In this document: positions 45,331 through 57,199 of the stretch, in pieces
Position numbering within the stretch: the stretch's first letter is position 1
Layout of the letters: every line of letters begins with the position of its first letter
Assembly: GCA_003255025.1 (NCBI GenBank)
Contig: QANY01011336.1
Coordinates: 1,643,311-1,707,310, forward strand
Length of the DNA stretch: 64,000 nt
Direction: 5' to 3'
From: Datisca glomerata
Lineage: Eukaryota; Streptophyta; Magnoliopsida; Cucurbitales; Datiscaceae
Notes under the pieces: generated by a model
Database searches by the model: none
The model's input: the letters and a program-made list of their open reading frames with translations, nothing else
Told to the model about the DNA's origin: nothing
Translations under genes and position numbers: made by a program

Positions 45331-46205
45331 GAAATATGGTTCAGAATTCAGAAAGAGTGACAGTAAAGATATGCGAGCAGATAAGCGATTAAGTTATTTT
45401 ATCACCTTATACTCGCTTTGCTTGATGAGCTTCAAAAATTCACATACTTCTTCTTCAGACACTGCTCTTTCTATCTTCGTACCTCTTATTATATCTGGGT
45501 CTATCGCTTGTTCGCCATGCATTTCTCTTTAGAATTTATGACCATTGTCGCCTTCTTTGGCTTTCCCTTTCCTTTCCCTTTCAAAACTTCTGGCGTGTAG
45601 CATCTGTCACTCCTCGTCATCCCACCTACTCCCGAAATATTAGTTATGGGGAGATCAAGGTCAGACGGATTTAACGCTTGAGTTTTGTCATTACCGCTTT
45701 TAATGACCTCATATTCGTACGTTCATGATACTGCTCTTAAATCTTTGTAAGCAAATGCATCCGGTATTTTGATGGTGATAGGCATCGGAGCATAAGACGT
45801 AGTGGTATAAGTTAACTTTTCCTCGTAATGTATTGTGAGAGGTTTTGGGATATAGGACGACACTTCAACATTAACTTCAGATGATTCTTTAGTTATCATG
45901 ATGACTAAAGAAGTCATCTTCCTGGTATTCCCTTTCTCCTTTATGACTTATTGTAAGTAGCTTTGCATCCAACAACTTTTGCACTCCCATTTTAAAATCA
46001 GCACATTCCTCAATTGTATGTCCCATCACATTGTTATGAAACAAACAATCAAAGTCATGCATATGCTTCCTAAAAATGCCATCATCCTCTGAGCGTGTTG
46101 GGTAGGTTTACCCTGCTCTAGAAAGAAGACGGAAAAGTGTTTCCATTGATGTGCTCACATCTTCCATGTCCCTCTTTCCATATGAAAAATATTCCTCAAT
46201 TGCAT

Positions 46206-47580
46206 TTACGGTAGGATTCCATGATTTGGTAGAGGATTGGAATTGATATTTGGATTCCCATTAGCCTTTTTGAAATTCAACCATCCAGCCTTGATCAATG
46301 CTTGTACTCTACCTTTTAATATCGTGTAACTCTCAGTCGAATGTCCCACTACCCCAGCATGATAATCACAGCGAGCAGTCGGATTATACCACCTTGGGTA
46401 TGATGGTTGTAGAGGTTCATAAGTAATTGACACCAATTGATTATTCCGTATCAATTGAGGTAAGAGTTCTGTATATGACATGGGAATTGGATCATATTGG
46501 ACAAAAAGTTGATTATTTCTATTTCCCCTCAGAGGCTGATCAGTCTCACCAACATTTTGCTGGTGAGTCGGTGGTCTGAAACCGGGTCTCAGGCTATTTT
46601 GAAATGCTTATTGTTGAGAGTGATAATTGTACGGAATTTGTGAAGTATTCACCATATATGATGTCACAGATTTGAGCCCTTCACTATACTTTGGAAATCT
46701 CGGTCTCGGGTTTGCAGGTTGTGATGGGCACCCAAAATTGATGATGTATCAGATATAAATTCGAATGATGTATCAGATACGACTTCCAAAATTGATGATG
46801 TACATCCCCTTCTTTTCGCTTCAACGACGGCCCCTTTTTTACAGATGATGTATCAGATACGACTTCCAAAATTCTCCATTCTTTACCCCATATTCAATCA
46901 TTTCACCAATCACTATAATGTCAGAGAAGTTGTTTGAAACATTTCCAATCATCCTACCGTAGAATGGAGATCTCAAGGTGTTGATAAACACTGTAGCCAT
47001 CTCCTTTTCTGACAAGGGGGGGTGTACTTGAGCAGCTAATTCCCCCCACCTTTGCGCATATTCTTTAAAGCCTTCAATAGGCTTTTTCTCCATCCTTTGT
47101 AGATCCAGATGATTATGAGCCATGTCTATGTTGTACTTGTATTGTCTTAAGAAAGTATCAGCTAAATCTTTCCACCTTCGAATATGTTGGCTATCCAATT
47201 GGATATATCAGCGAGATGAAGCCCCTGTCAAGCTATCTTGAAAGAAATGAATCAGCAGCTTATCATTATTTGCACAAACAGCCATCTTTCTGCAGTACAT
47301 AATAAGGCGACTTCTGGGATATGTATTGCCATCATATTTTTCAAACTCAGGTAGTTTGAATTTGTGTGGGATGGTAACATCTGGGACCAAACATAATTGG
47401 GTGGCATCAATGGTACCATATACATCTGACCCTTCAATGGTGCACAATCTTTCTCTAAAAAGTCCAGCTTATCTTTCGACAGCGGGTCTTCGCTTGGTTT
47501 AGTAACAGGCCTCTGCCCCTTTGGGTCATCAGCATCCGGTATGATGATTGACTCATTAGCGAGTTCACCTTGTGGGATGA
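46206..47580 (-). pseudogene. Tat element gag
   Basis: The retrotransposon gag domain is split into 47447-47208 (HKFKLPEFEKYDGNTYP, CRKMAVCANNDKLLIHFFQDSL) and 47198-46839 (WKDLADTFLRQYKYN, IEGFKEYAQRWGELAAQV, PLSEKEMATVFINTL). A nucleocapsid-like segment follows at 46481-46206 (CDYHAGVVGHSTESYTILK, AGWLNFKK). The region 46735-46875 holds a local triplication. Frameshifts and stops prevent a continuous protein. Confidence 0.88.
46735..46875 (-). repeat. Local triplication inside gag
   Basis: The word gatgatgtatcagata occurs near 46740, 46766 and 46845, two of these followed by cgacttccaaaatt. The copies disrupt the gag linker of this element. Confidence 0.85.
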
Positions 47581-48206
47581 AATCTTAGTTGTGGCGAGGT
47601 GCCATTGTGGATGGGTTGTACCCACTTTTCCTTGTCTGCATCATTTCCTGGACACTTGGAAATGGATAATGCTGGATATTTACTGGTGGTGAAGCATGTT
47701 GAAAGTGGTCGGTCTAACGACGTTGATAGGTTGGAGTGAACCCATGAGGGTAAGGAGGAGTATCATTTGGCAATTGATTTTGTGATGATTGAGCCCTTTG
47801 CGAATTTTCAAGATAGGCTTTTCTCTTACTCGCTGCGAGGAGTTCCAGGACTCTTGCCATTTGCTCTTTCAGCTCCCTAATTTCTTCTTTCATTTCCTCT
47901 CACAATTGCTCTCTTTCTTGCTCGTCCATGACCCTAACTTGAGCTCACGTTCGATAAGGATGTCGGAGTTGACGGATTATCTTTGAAAAGTTTTCTTAAT
48001 AAATAAAAATAAAACAATGAGATGGTAGATTTTGCTAAAGAAGAAGAATAAATAATAATGAAAGTAATAATGAAAGTAAATTTATGCATGAGAAATGATA
48101 TTGCGCAAAGTGAAAGTCTAAAAGTACTCAATTTCATTCAATTAGTAGAACCATCCACTACATTTGAGTATGTAGAAGTCAAACTACACTACTCCGCAAT
48201 ATGAAT

Positions 48207-50228
48207 TTATACAAAATGACCAAAATTATCCAAATCTCTGTTGATTTCTTCCAAGAACTTAGACAAGTTCTCCCCATTAGGATGGATGGGTAAAATATTT
48301 TTTTTCAAAAATGATGCTTGTTCCGCCAAATTGTTCGCTCTCACAGCCACGCCTTTAAGCCATTCTATAGCCTGCCCTGATCGTTGTCGAATCAAGTTGT
48401 GCTCTTGTTGCAGTAATTGGTAATCATTATTTATTGCCAATTTCTCTACCACGTTATGATACGCTCTAACTTGGTGCTTAAGGCTTGCAAAAACTTTCAA
48501 TAGTTATTCATTATCATTTGGTGACTCAATCTTCCTAAATTTTTTATTCTCTAAATCAACTTGTAAATTATCAGGGATTCGTGGTACCGAGTCATATTGT
48601 TTTTCTAACTCAACGATGTACGCATTCTTCTTATCGACAACCCCTTTAACCACTTCTAAAACCTCTTGTACAAGTTTATTTTTCTTTCTAGCTTCATGAT
48701 TCGATCCTCCTGTTCATAGATTACCACTCGCAAATTCTCATTGTCCTCTGCCATCCTTCTGATTTTGTTGTTCAGTTTGCGAGTGTCAGTTTCTAACTCT
48801 AAGTTTTTCCGCTTCAGATATTCTTGATCCTCATCTTGTTCCTCAAATCTCTGAGTTATTTTTCCACTTCGATCCTGTGCTGGCCAGACAAATTCGTCTC
48901 GACTGTTAGACGTTTGTTTTCTTCTAAGAGAGCTAAATTCTTTTGACACTCCTCATATAACTCATCCCGCTCTTCATTTTTAACAATCTCTTGATAAGCT
49001 TCTAGTAACTTGTGTGATTATAAATCATCAACTGGTAAGGCAATAGTCACTTTGCCTATGCTCTCAAGCCACGTTTCATACTCCTTTGTGCAATTCATGT
49101 GATTCTTCTCATTTCGCACTCTTCTCGTTATTATCTAAGCTTCAATTAGTTGCTGCAATTTTTGTTCAATATCTTGAGAATCATAACCGATCTCAATGTC
49201 CTTTAATGCGTGTGTGGCAGGGACAAACTGTCTCATGTATAGTTGACGGAGCACCATTAGCGGAGCATAACTAGTACAACCCCATGGTCCTGGGAGCGGG
49301 ACCCATTGATAGTCACCACATTTGTAGATCATCGATGTCAACGGCATCCATTGGGCTTTCTAGATAACATCCTCATCTTTCAACTTTGATAGGTGTGAGA
49401 GCCACACCCTTTTTGTGGGAAACTGCGGATTCCATTTGGCCATTCCAAATTCTGCAACGGGGATTCTCGTCTTCATCCATGGACTTGAAAACTTAACTTG
49501 AGGACATTTGAAATCTGGTGGACATCTTAGATGGCTGAGAATCCAAATACACAAGAGAGATGGAGAGCCGATGAACTTCCCTTTTCCAAGCGCTCGTATG
49601 TGATTTAAGGAACGAAAAGTCTCAGCTAGAATTGAGATAACATGGTTAACACCATGTTCAACCTGCATGAACATTTTTATCACTTTATCATCCACATAAC
49701 CTTGAATTTTTGAAAATAACACGGTGCCATATATACACAAAACATATAGAGCCATATCCTTTTCTTCTTTCAAGACATTTTGGGCGAGATCGAAGAGGTA
49801 ATCTAATGGCACACACTCATTATCCCTTTAACTTTCAACATTTTCTCAATCTCAGATGCATGGATAGTACCCAAGAGCTTGGATAAAGCTATCTTCAATG
49901 TGAGCCTTTTGTCGTAATTATAAACTTTATCCGTGCTTTGCAGTGGGACGCTCAGTAGGGCTTGATATTCTTCAATTGTAGGAGTAATATCAATTGTTCC
50001 AAAGGTGAAACATCTTTACATAAGGTCCCAGAAATGCATTAAAGACCTAAGAACAGGAGCATTGACTATAATATACAGAAGATAAGCGATGTGACCATAT
50101 TTGCCGACAAACAAATTTTTCTGCTCCGGTGAAAAATCCTCCCATATCTTTTTCAACCTCTCCAAGTTAGTGTGTAAGAGCTCTATCTTAGTGATTGGTG
50201 GTAGAAGAACGACATTCTCTTTTTCCAA
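48207..50228 (-). pseudogene. Tat element ORF1 (DUF7745-like, with coiled coil)
   Basis: Several minus-strand frames belong to the extra ORF that precedes gag in Tat/Ogre elements. They are 50228-50016 (WEDFSPEQKNLFVGKYGHIA), 49812-49360 (ALYVLCIYGTVLFSKIQGYVD, GSPSLLCIWILSHLRC), 49347-49135 (GPWGCTSYAPLMVLRQL), then coiled-coil sequence at 48949-48656 (EYLKRKNLELETDTRKLNNK) and 48500-48207. The first three match the plant-mobile-domain-like/DUF7745 architecture. The role of this protein is unknown. Stops break it at several points. Confidence 0.8.
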
Positions 50229-50951
50229 ACAATCTCTTTTTCATTTCTGCGTTTCCTCTGACCATTGAGCTACTGTAACTTGATCTTCTATCACACTCGG
50301 AGTAGAGGTCATGGTCTCTAAAATATGAATGAATTGAATACTTCTCTACAATCCCTATTACGCAACATGATGCATGTATGCAAAAAAGGGAAAAATGAAG
50401 TTAGAAGTGAAACAAAGGGAAATAAAAGAAATGTTTAAATAGTGTAGGACATGTATACATGAACAAAATTAATCAGATATCATAATTAAACAGAATCTCT
50501 ATTTCTATCAAACATTGGTCATTAGATGGGTTTAAAAACAAAATTCATGTGTGGTTGGGCTCTCAAATATCTTAATAGGCTCTCAGGTTGTTCTCACTAT
50601 TATCCAAATGGAGTAATAGGGCCCCCAAACGGTATCCCGAAAGGGTCGATCTGAGGGAGAACTTTCGTGAGCCTGGACGAGAACCGTAGTTCCGCGAAGG
50701 CATTCCATTACTAATTCTCGCTAATCCTAAAGGGAAAGCCCGGGTATAGGGCTAGTGTATATGTGTGAAATTAAAAATTATGTAAAGAAATATACTTCGT
50801 AAAAAAAAGACTTATGTACAACTACATGCACGAATTAGAAAAAAAATAATGAATCAAATAAACAAACAAAGAACCATACAAAAGGATAGCATATGATGAA
50901 ATTTTAGCTTGACTCTCTATTGATCTAAAGATGGTTAGACCAATTGTTTTT

Positions 50952-50968
50952 CCCCAGTGGAGTCGCCA
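50952..50968 (-). promoter_or_regulatory. Primer binding site, tRNA-Arg type
   Basis: The minus strand reads TGGCGACTCCACTGGGG, three bases after the 5' LTR. This matches the complement of the 3' end of plant tRNA-Arg(ACG) including CCA at 16 of 17 positions, as recalled. Ogre-type elements are known to use tRNA-Arg. Confidence 0.8.
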
Positions 50969-50971
50969 AGC

Positions 50972-53177
50972 CATCACAACGTGCATGCGACGCGGAGCGA
51001 CGATTGAAAAATCATTAGTTGAAAAAAAAAGAAATTCAAAGTCGCCACCAATAATTTTAGGACGTGATTGGTCACCCAATTTTAATTCAAATATTTTGGT
51101 CTGGGAAAATTTAAAGTTGGTTCGGGAGTCATTTGCGTGTGGGGAAGGTATTAGCACCCCCACCGCCCATTGTGAAAAATGGTTACCAAATTTAATCAAA
51201 TATTATCCAATTTTTTTTTAAAATAATGTTACAAAAATTCAATTTTGAATGTCCCATTTGGTAGATTTTACATCATAAAAATGAGCAAATAAATTACCTT
51301 CAACGGGTGATATAAAGACCATTAGAAAATTATTATTTTTTAATCAAAACGTTATTGGAGTTACTCTCGGTATCCTAAAAGTAACTCTTCACCTCGATAG
51401 TTCGAGAAATTTGGTATCCTAAAAATTCTAAAGTCCAACATCTGATTTTTTTAGTGAAAACTAAATAAAAAAATGTACAAAATTTAAATCAAATTGTTAT
51501 TGTTTTAATTTACGAGTGTCAATTCTAATGATAAAAAATAAAATAATAATCACATACAACCGTGACATATGACATTAATACATAAATAAATAAGAAGAGA
51601 TAACAACTATAAAAAAAAGAATAATGAAAGGAAATGTTATAGATGATAAATATCTATGATAACTTTTAAAAAAGAATATGTAGGGTAATGAAACAAGACG
51701 TGAAATAATTAAAAATATACATAAAAATAAATTAAAATAATTAATAATATCTACTAAAAAATAAAAAATAAAAAAACATAAAAAAACAACAATTTACAAA
51801 AATAAAATATAAACAACAAAAAAACTAAAAAAAAACTAAAATACAAAATAATAATAAATTTTTAATGTGTAAAAGAAATTAATCTATGAAAAAAATGCTT
51901 AATTTCATACATAATTAGCATGAGCATGCTTTTTTTTACTACATAGTCTATTAATTATCATTTTTTATTTCTTCACCCAATGCTAATCAAATAGAAAAAG
52001 AATGATCATGAATGGTAACTAATTTAATCAAGTGTCACTAAAATAAATAAATAATTTTGTTTGGGATATAAATATATCATTTTTTTATTTTGGACTACTT
52101 AGTTCACTAATTACCATTTTTCATTTCTTCCTTCATTGCTAGGAATGATCATAGATGGTAACTAGTATAAATAAGTGTCACTAAAGAAAATCCATAAAAA
52201 TTTTAAAATAAAATAATTTTTGTTTGGGATATAAATATACCATTTTTTTTTATTTTAGACCACTTAGTTCACTAATTACCATTTTCCTTTGTTCCTTCAT
52301 TGCTAGGAATGATCATGGATGGTAACTAGTTCAAACATGTGTCACAAAAATGATGGTAAAAAATTAACAAGAAAATAAGAGAAGATTTGTTAGAACATAA
52401 AAAAATTAAAGCTTAAATATTTGCATAATCTTGTATAAATATTTTACTCTCTATTTTATGAATTTTTATGTATGACAAATTATCATAGGAGATATTTTTA
52501 TCAAATATGCACTTTTAACCCATTAAATGGTTGATTCACATTGAGTTAATTTTACACCCCTCAATTTTATCCTCATTCTCATTGATTGAGTTGATGACAA
52601 AAAAAATCTCATCATCAAACTTGTAGAGAGTTAAACAATATATGAAAATAAAACTTAAGATTAAAAGTAGAAGAAATAATAAAGAATGAGCAAACAAACC
52701 TATATATGGAAAATGAAACAAAGAAATATCAAATACATGAGTATGAAGAAGAGAGATGATTAATTAGAATGAACAAAATATATTGTAAACTAAAATGTAA
52801 GAGATTTGAACTACCTTAATAAAAAGAAAATGAGAAGATGGAAGATGCCAATAAATATCAAACTCTCCTTTCTTTTTTTCAATATTTTCTCAAAATCTCT
52901 ATTTCTCTCTCTAAAATCTCTTATCTTCCTTACTCTCCCAAATCTCCCATTTCAAATGAAGACCTCCCCTCTATTTATAGGAAAACTTAGGGCATCACTT
53001 TTTTAATTTTAGTCTTTTTGTTCCTTTTTTTCATTTTTAGTCATTGGACAAATTTTCTTATTTTTTAAGCATTGAGCTATTTTTCAAATCATACACATAG
53101 TCTTAGACTAGTATATGAGTAAAAAAATAAATTTTGTATTTTTAAAGTATTGGACCGGACAAAATACAGTATCTACA
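50972..53177 (-). repeat. 5' LTR of the Tat element (2206 bp)
   Basis: It starts TGTAGATACTG at 53177 on the minus strand and ends at 50972, where the final CA appears changed by transitions (plus strand ccatcacaacg against ctgtcgcatcg at the 3' LTR). The TATA box ctataaatag lies at 52971-52980 (minus). Three tandem about 160-bp units lie at 51955-52350. Confidence 0.9.
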
Positions 53178-53182
53178 CATTC

Positions 53183-55133
53183 TATAAGAAGTTTCTTAGG
53201 AGATCTTGAACACTTTTGACAACCTTTTTTGGCAGAATGAAGAGCCCTGCCCAAAATTTGAAACATGGCTAGCAACAATGGGTAGATTAGTTGGAGCCTA
53301 CCAGCATGATACTTAGCATCCCAAGACCTAATTCTAGCCGTAACCTTTTCCACCAAGGATTCACAGTCAGCCCTATACAGTTTAGTGGTAATAAGGGGCT
53401 TCTAAGGTATCTAACAGGTAGGAGCCTCCTTGGGAACTCAATAATTTCTTGGATTTCTTGAGTTGCATCTTCTTCTACCCTAAACAGGAATAGTTGACTT
53501 TTGTGAATGTTTTCTTAGAGACCTGACATGCCTTGGAAGACTTCCAAACACTCTTTAATAACCTAGACTGATATTTTATTCCCTTTATAGAACATGAGTA
53601 AGTCATATGCAAAACACAGATTGACTAAACCTAAACCTTAGCACCTACAATGGTAATTGAATTATGTATGTTGAGCAACAAATTTAAAGATGCGAGTTAG
53701 GACCTCTATGACCATGACAAACAGGTAAGGGGATATGAAGTCCCCTTATCTAATCCCTTTAGACATTGCAGGGCTTTCCAAATGAGAAGCCAATTGACAT
53801 TGTCATATACTTTCTTGAGATCAACTTTGAGAGCACATCTTGGCATACCAAGAGATCTATGGTAGTTTCTGAGAAGTTCCTGTGACAAGAAGATATTGTC
53901 AGCAATTCTCCTCCCAGAGATAAAGGCACATTGGTTTGAGCTGATTAGATTTGATAAAAGGGGTTTCATTCTCTCTAAACGTATCTTGGTAATACATTTA
54001 TAAATTATATTGCAACAAGAAATGGGCTTAAAATCCCCAGCAGAGGATGGGTTGTGGACTTTAGGGATAAATGATATGGTTGTAGAGTTAACTTCCTTAA
54101 ACAAAGATCCCTTTTGAAAAAATTCCAGAACTGCTTTAGTGACATCACCACCCACAATGTGCCATGCTTTCTTGAAAAACCCAGCTGGAAATCCATCTGG
54201 ACCAGGGGCTTTGTCACTACCCATACAAAAAAAAGAAACTATAATTTCCTTTTCTGTAACCTCGACCAACAACTGGTTTGCTTGGGTCTCATTGAGCTTG
54301 GTGGGAAGGACTCTCTTAAGAATGCCCCAATCAATCTTAGAACTGGGCTAGGGATCCTATAAGCTCTGACTAGTACTTTACTATGTGCTCACTGACTTGT
54401 TTTGGATCAGAAATGATGCTGCCATTGTCTGTCAGGTGGGTAATTCTAGATCTAATCATGTTCTTCTTTATACATTGGAAGAAGAATTGGTTGTTTTGAT
54501 CGCCCAGGTTCAATCGCTAGACTCTCGATTTTTGTTTGTAAAAGGTTTCCTCAGCATGTCTAAGCTCCAGAAAAGCAGAGCAAGCTTCATGTTCACTCTT
54601 TTGAAGCTCTTGATTATTAGGATCCGAAGCTAAAAGCTGTTGCACTTCATCCAACTGTGTCCTAGTAATTCTTGTTCTTGTAGTAATGCCACTATAATGT
54701 AATTGATTGAATGTATTAAGGGTTTTTTAACAGCACTAAGCTTAGAGCAAACCTGAGACATGTCAGTTCCATCAACTTTATTCCCCATGCTCGTTGAACT
54801 GTGGTCCAGAACCCTTCCTTATCAAACCAAAAGTTGAAAAATTTGAAACTAGTTTTTGGCTTTGCTTGATTCTTACACAACTGAAGAATGATTGAGCTAT
54901 GTCCGAGATACCAAGGGTTACAAAGTGGCGTGCTGTATCAAGAAACCAGTCTCTCCAATGAGAATTGCAAAGTGCTCTATCAAGTTTGCACATTATGAAA
55001 TATCCATCTTCTTGCTTGTTAGACCAAGTGAATTGAAAACCTGAGTAAGCTAAGTCCTCAACCTCAATGTGGTTTAAGCAATCCTTAAACTCAGTCATCC
55101 CATCTTCCTTCTTTCTCTCTCTCACTTTCTCAC
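53183..55133 (-). mobile_element. L1-type LINE, 5' part (endonuclease and RT remnants)
   Basis: From 55125 the minus strand encodes the end of the endonuclease domain (EFKDCLNHIEVEDLAYSG, FTWSNKQEDG, KLDRALCNSHWRDWF). RT follows at 54272-53706 with SDKAPGPDGFPAGFFKKAW, TTISFIPKVHNP, FKPISCCNIIYK and QCAFISGRRIADNIF. The region 53356-53183 contains RIRSWDAKYHAGRLQLI and breaks at the Tat insertion. The upstream endonuclease is missing, so the LINE is 5'-truncated at about 55133. Its 3' part is at 36606-34965. Confidence 0.87.
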
Positions 55134-55209
55134 TTTACAGATTCTTCATATTTTTCTGTTCTCAATTTCAACAAATTCAACGCCAAATAGGGGACCGATT
55201 TTACTTGAA

Positions 55210-57190
55210 AATTGTGAAAGATGTATTTTGGTTAAGGATATGTATTTTGGTTATGGATATATATTTTGATTATTGTAAATACCGTATTTTGTCTTGTCCA
55301 ATACTTTGAAAATATAATTTTTTTTGCCCATATACTAGTCTAAGACTATGTATATGATTTGAAAAATAGCCTAATGCCTAAAAAATAAGAAAATTTGTCC
55401 AATGACTAAAAATAAAAAAAAAAGAACAAAAAGATTAAAATTAAAAAAGTGAAGCCCTAAGTTTGCCTATAAATAGAGGGGAGGTCTTCACTTGAAATGG
55501 GAGATTTGGGGAGAGTGAGGAAGAGAAGAGATTTTAGAGAGAGAAAGAGAGGTTTTGAGAAAATAGTGAAAAAGGAAAAGAATGAGAGTGTTCATTTCTA
55601 TTCATCTTCCATCTTCTCATTTTTTTTATTAAGGTAGTTCAAATCTCTTATATTTTAACTTACAATATATTTTGTTCATTCTAATTAATCATCTCTCTTC
55701 TTCATACTCATGTATTTGATATTTCTTTGTTTCATTTTCCATATATAGGTTTGTTTGCTCATTCTTTATCATTTCTCCTACTTTTAATCTTAGGTTTTTT
55801 ATTTTTATATATTGTTTATCTCTCTATAAGTTTGATGATGAGATTTTTTTGTTATTAACTCAATCAATGAGAATGAGGACAAAATTTTGAGGGGTGTAAA
55901 ATTAACTCAATGTGAATCAACCATTTAATGGGTTGAAAATGTACATTTGATGAAAAGATCACCTATGATAATTTCTCATACATAAAAATCATAAAATAGA
56001 GAGTAAAACCTCTATACAAGATTATGCAAATATTTAAGCTCTGATTTTCTTTTTATGTTCTTACAAATCTTCTCTTCTTTTCTTTTTAATTTTTGACCAT
56101 CATTTTTGTGACATATGTTTGAACTAGTTACCATCCATGATCATTCCTAGCAATGAAGGAAGAAAGAAAAAATGATAATTAGTGAACTAAGTAGTCCAAA
56201 AATAAAAAATGGTACATTTATATCCCAAAAAAAATTATTTTTTTTAGTGACACTTGATTAAATTAGTTACCATTCATGATCATTCTTTTACTATTTGATT
56301 ATTATTGGGTGAAGAAATAAAAAATGATAATCAATAGACTATGTAGTAAAAAATTTATCATACATATTCATCATCTCTAACATTCATTTCCATTATTCTT
56401 TTTTTTTTATATTTATAGTTGTTATGTCTTTTTATTTATTTATGTATTATTTTCATATGTCACGGTTGTATGTGATTATTATTTTATTCTTTTATCATTA
56501 AAATTGACGCTCGTAAATTAAAATCATAACAATTTGATTTAAATTTTGTAAATTTTTTTATTTAGTTTTCACTAAAAAATATCCGATGACGGACTTTAGA
56601 ATTTTAGGATACCAATTAAATGGTTGATTCACCGAGGTGAGAAGTTATTTTTAGAATACCGAGAGTAACTCCAATAACTCTTTGATTAAAAAAAATAATT
56701 TTTTAATGGTCTTTATACCACCCACTGAAGGTAATTTATTTACTCATTTTTATGATGCAAAATGTACCAAATGAGCAATTCAAAATTGAATTTTTATAAA
56801 TTATTTTTAGAAAAAAATAATTTGGATAATATTTGATTAAATTTGGTAACCATTTTTCATATAGGCGGTGTGTGGTGCTAATATACCTTCCCCACGTGCA
56901 AATGACACCCAAACCAATTTTAAATTTTCGAGACCAAAATATTTGATTTTAAATTTGGGTGACCAATCACGCCCTAAAATGATTGGTGGCGACTCCGGAT
57001 TTCTTTTTTTCTCAAGAAATAATTTTTCAATCGCCGCTCCGCGTCGCATGCACGTTGCGACAATTATGGATCATGATATATATATTTTGGTTACGTATAT
57101 GCATTTTTGGTTATGAATATGATATATATTTTGGTTATGGATATGATATATATCTTGGTTATGGATATGTATTTTTCATTTAATATGTTT
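55210..57190 (+). repeat. Minisatellite (tttggttatggatat type) split by a solo LTR
   Basis: Before 55273 and after 57063, units of about 18-24 bp with attttggttatggatat and small variants are repeated (three partial units on the left, five or six on the right, to about 57170). The solo LTR at 55274-57062 interrupts the array, and its target duplication ATTAT is part of a repeat unit. Confidence 0.85.
55274..57062 (+). mobile_element. Solo LTR of the same Tat family, inverted
   Basis: It starts TGTAAATACCG at 55274 and ends TTGCGACA at 57062, 1789 bp, flanked by ATTAT on both sides (55269-55273 and 57063-57067). It matches the LTRs of the element at 36607-53177 but in the opposite orientation, including the TATA box (55467-55476). 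It carries only two of the about 160-bp internal tandem units (56085-56345), whereas the full element's LTRs carry three. It arose by LTR-LTR recombination of another insertion. Confidence 0.93.
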
Positions 57191-57199
57191 ATGAGTTGG

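Larger units (their letters stand above)
36607..53177 (-). mobile_element. Tat/Ogre-type Ty3/gypsy LTR retrotransposon, full length
   Basis: The element is 16.6 kb, read on the minus strand. The 5' LTR is 53177-50972, followed by a tRNA-Arg-like primer site, ORF1, gag, protease, RT, RNase H, a second archaeal-type RNase H, integrase, a 3' region with tandem repeats, and the 3' LTR at 38962-36607. LTRs begin TGTAGATAC or TGTAGATACC. A target duplication CATTC is exact (36602-36606 and 53178-53182). ORF1 before gag and the dual RNase H are marks of the Tat clade. Every reading frame carries stops or shifts, so the copy is not autonomous. It sits inside a LINE. Confidence 0.93.
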
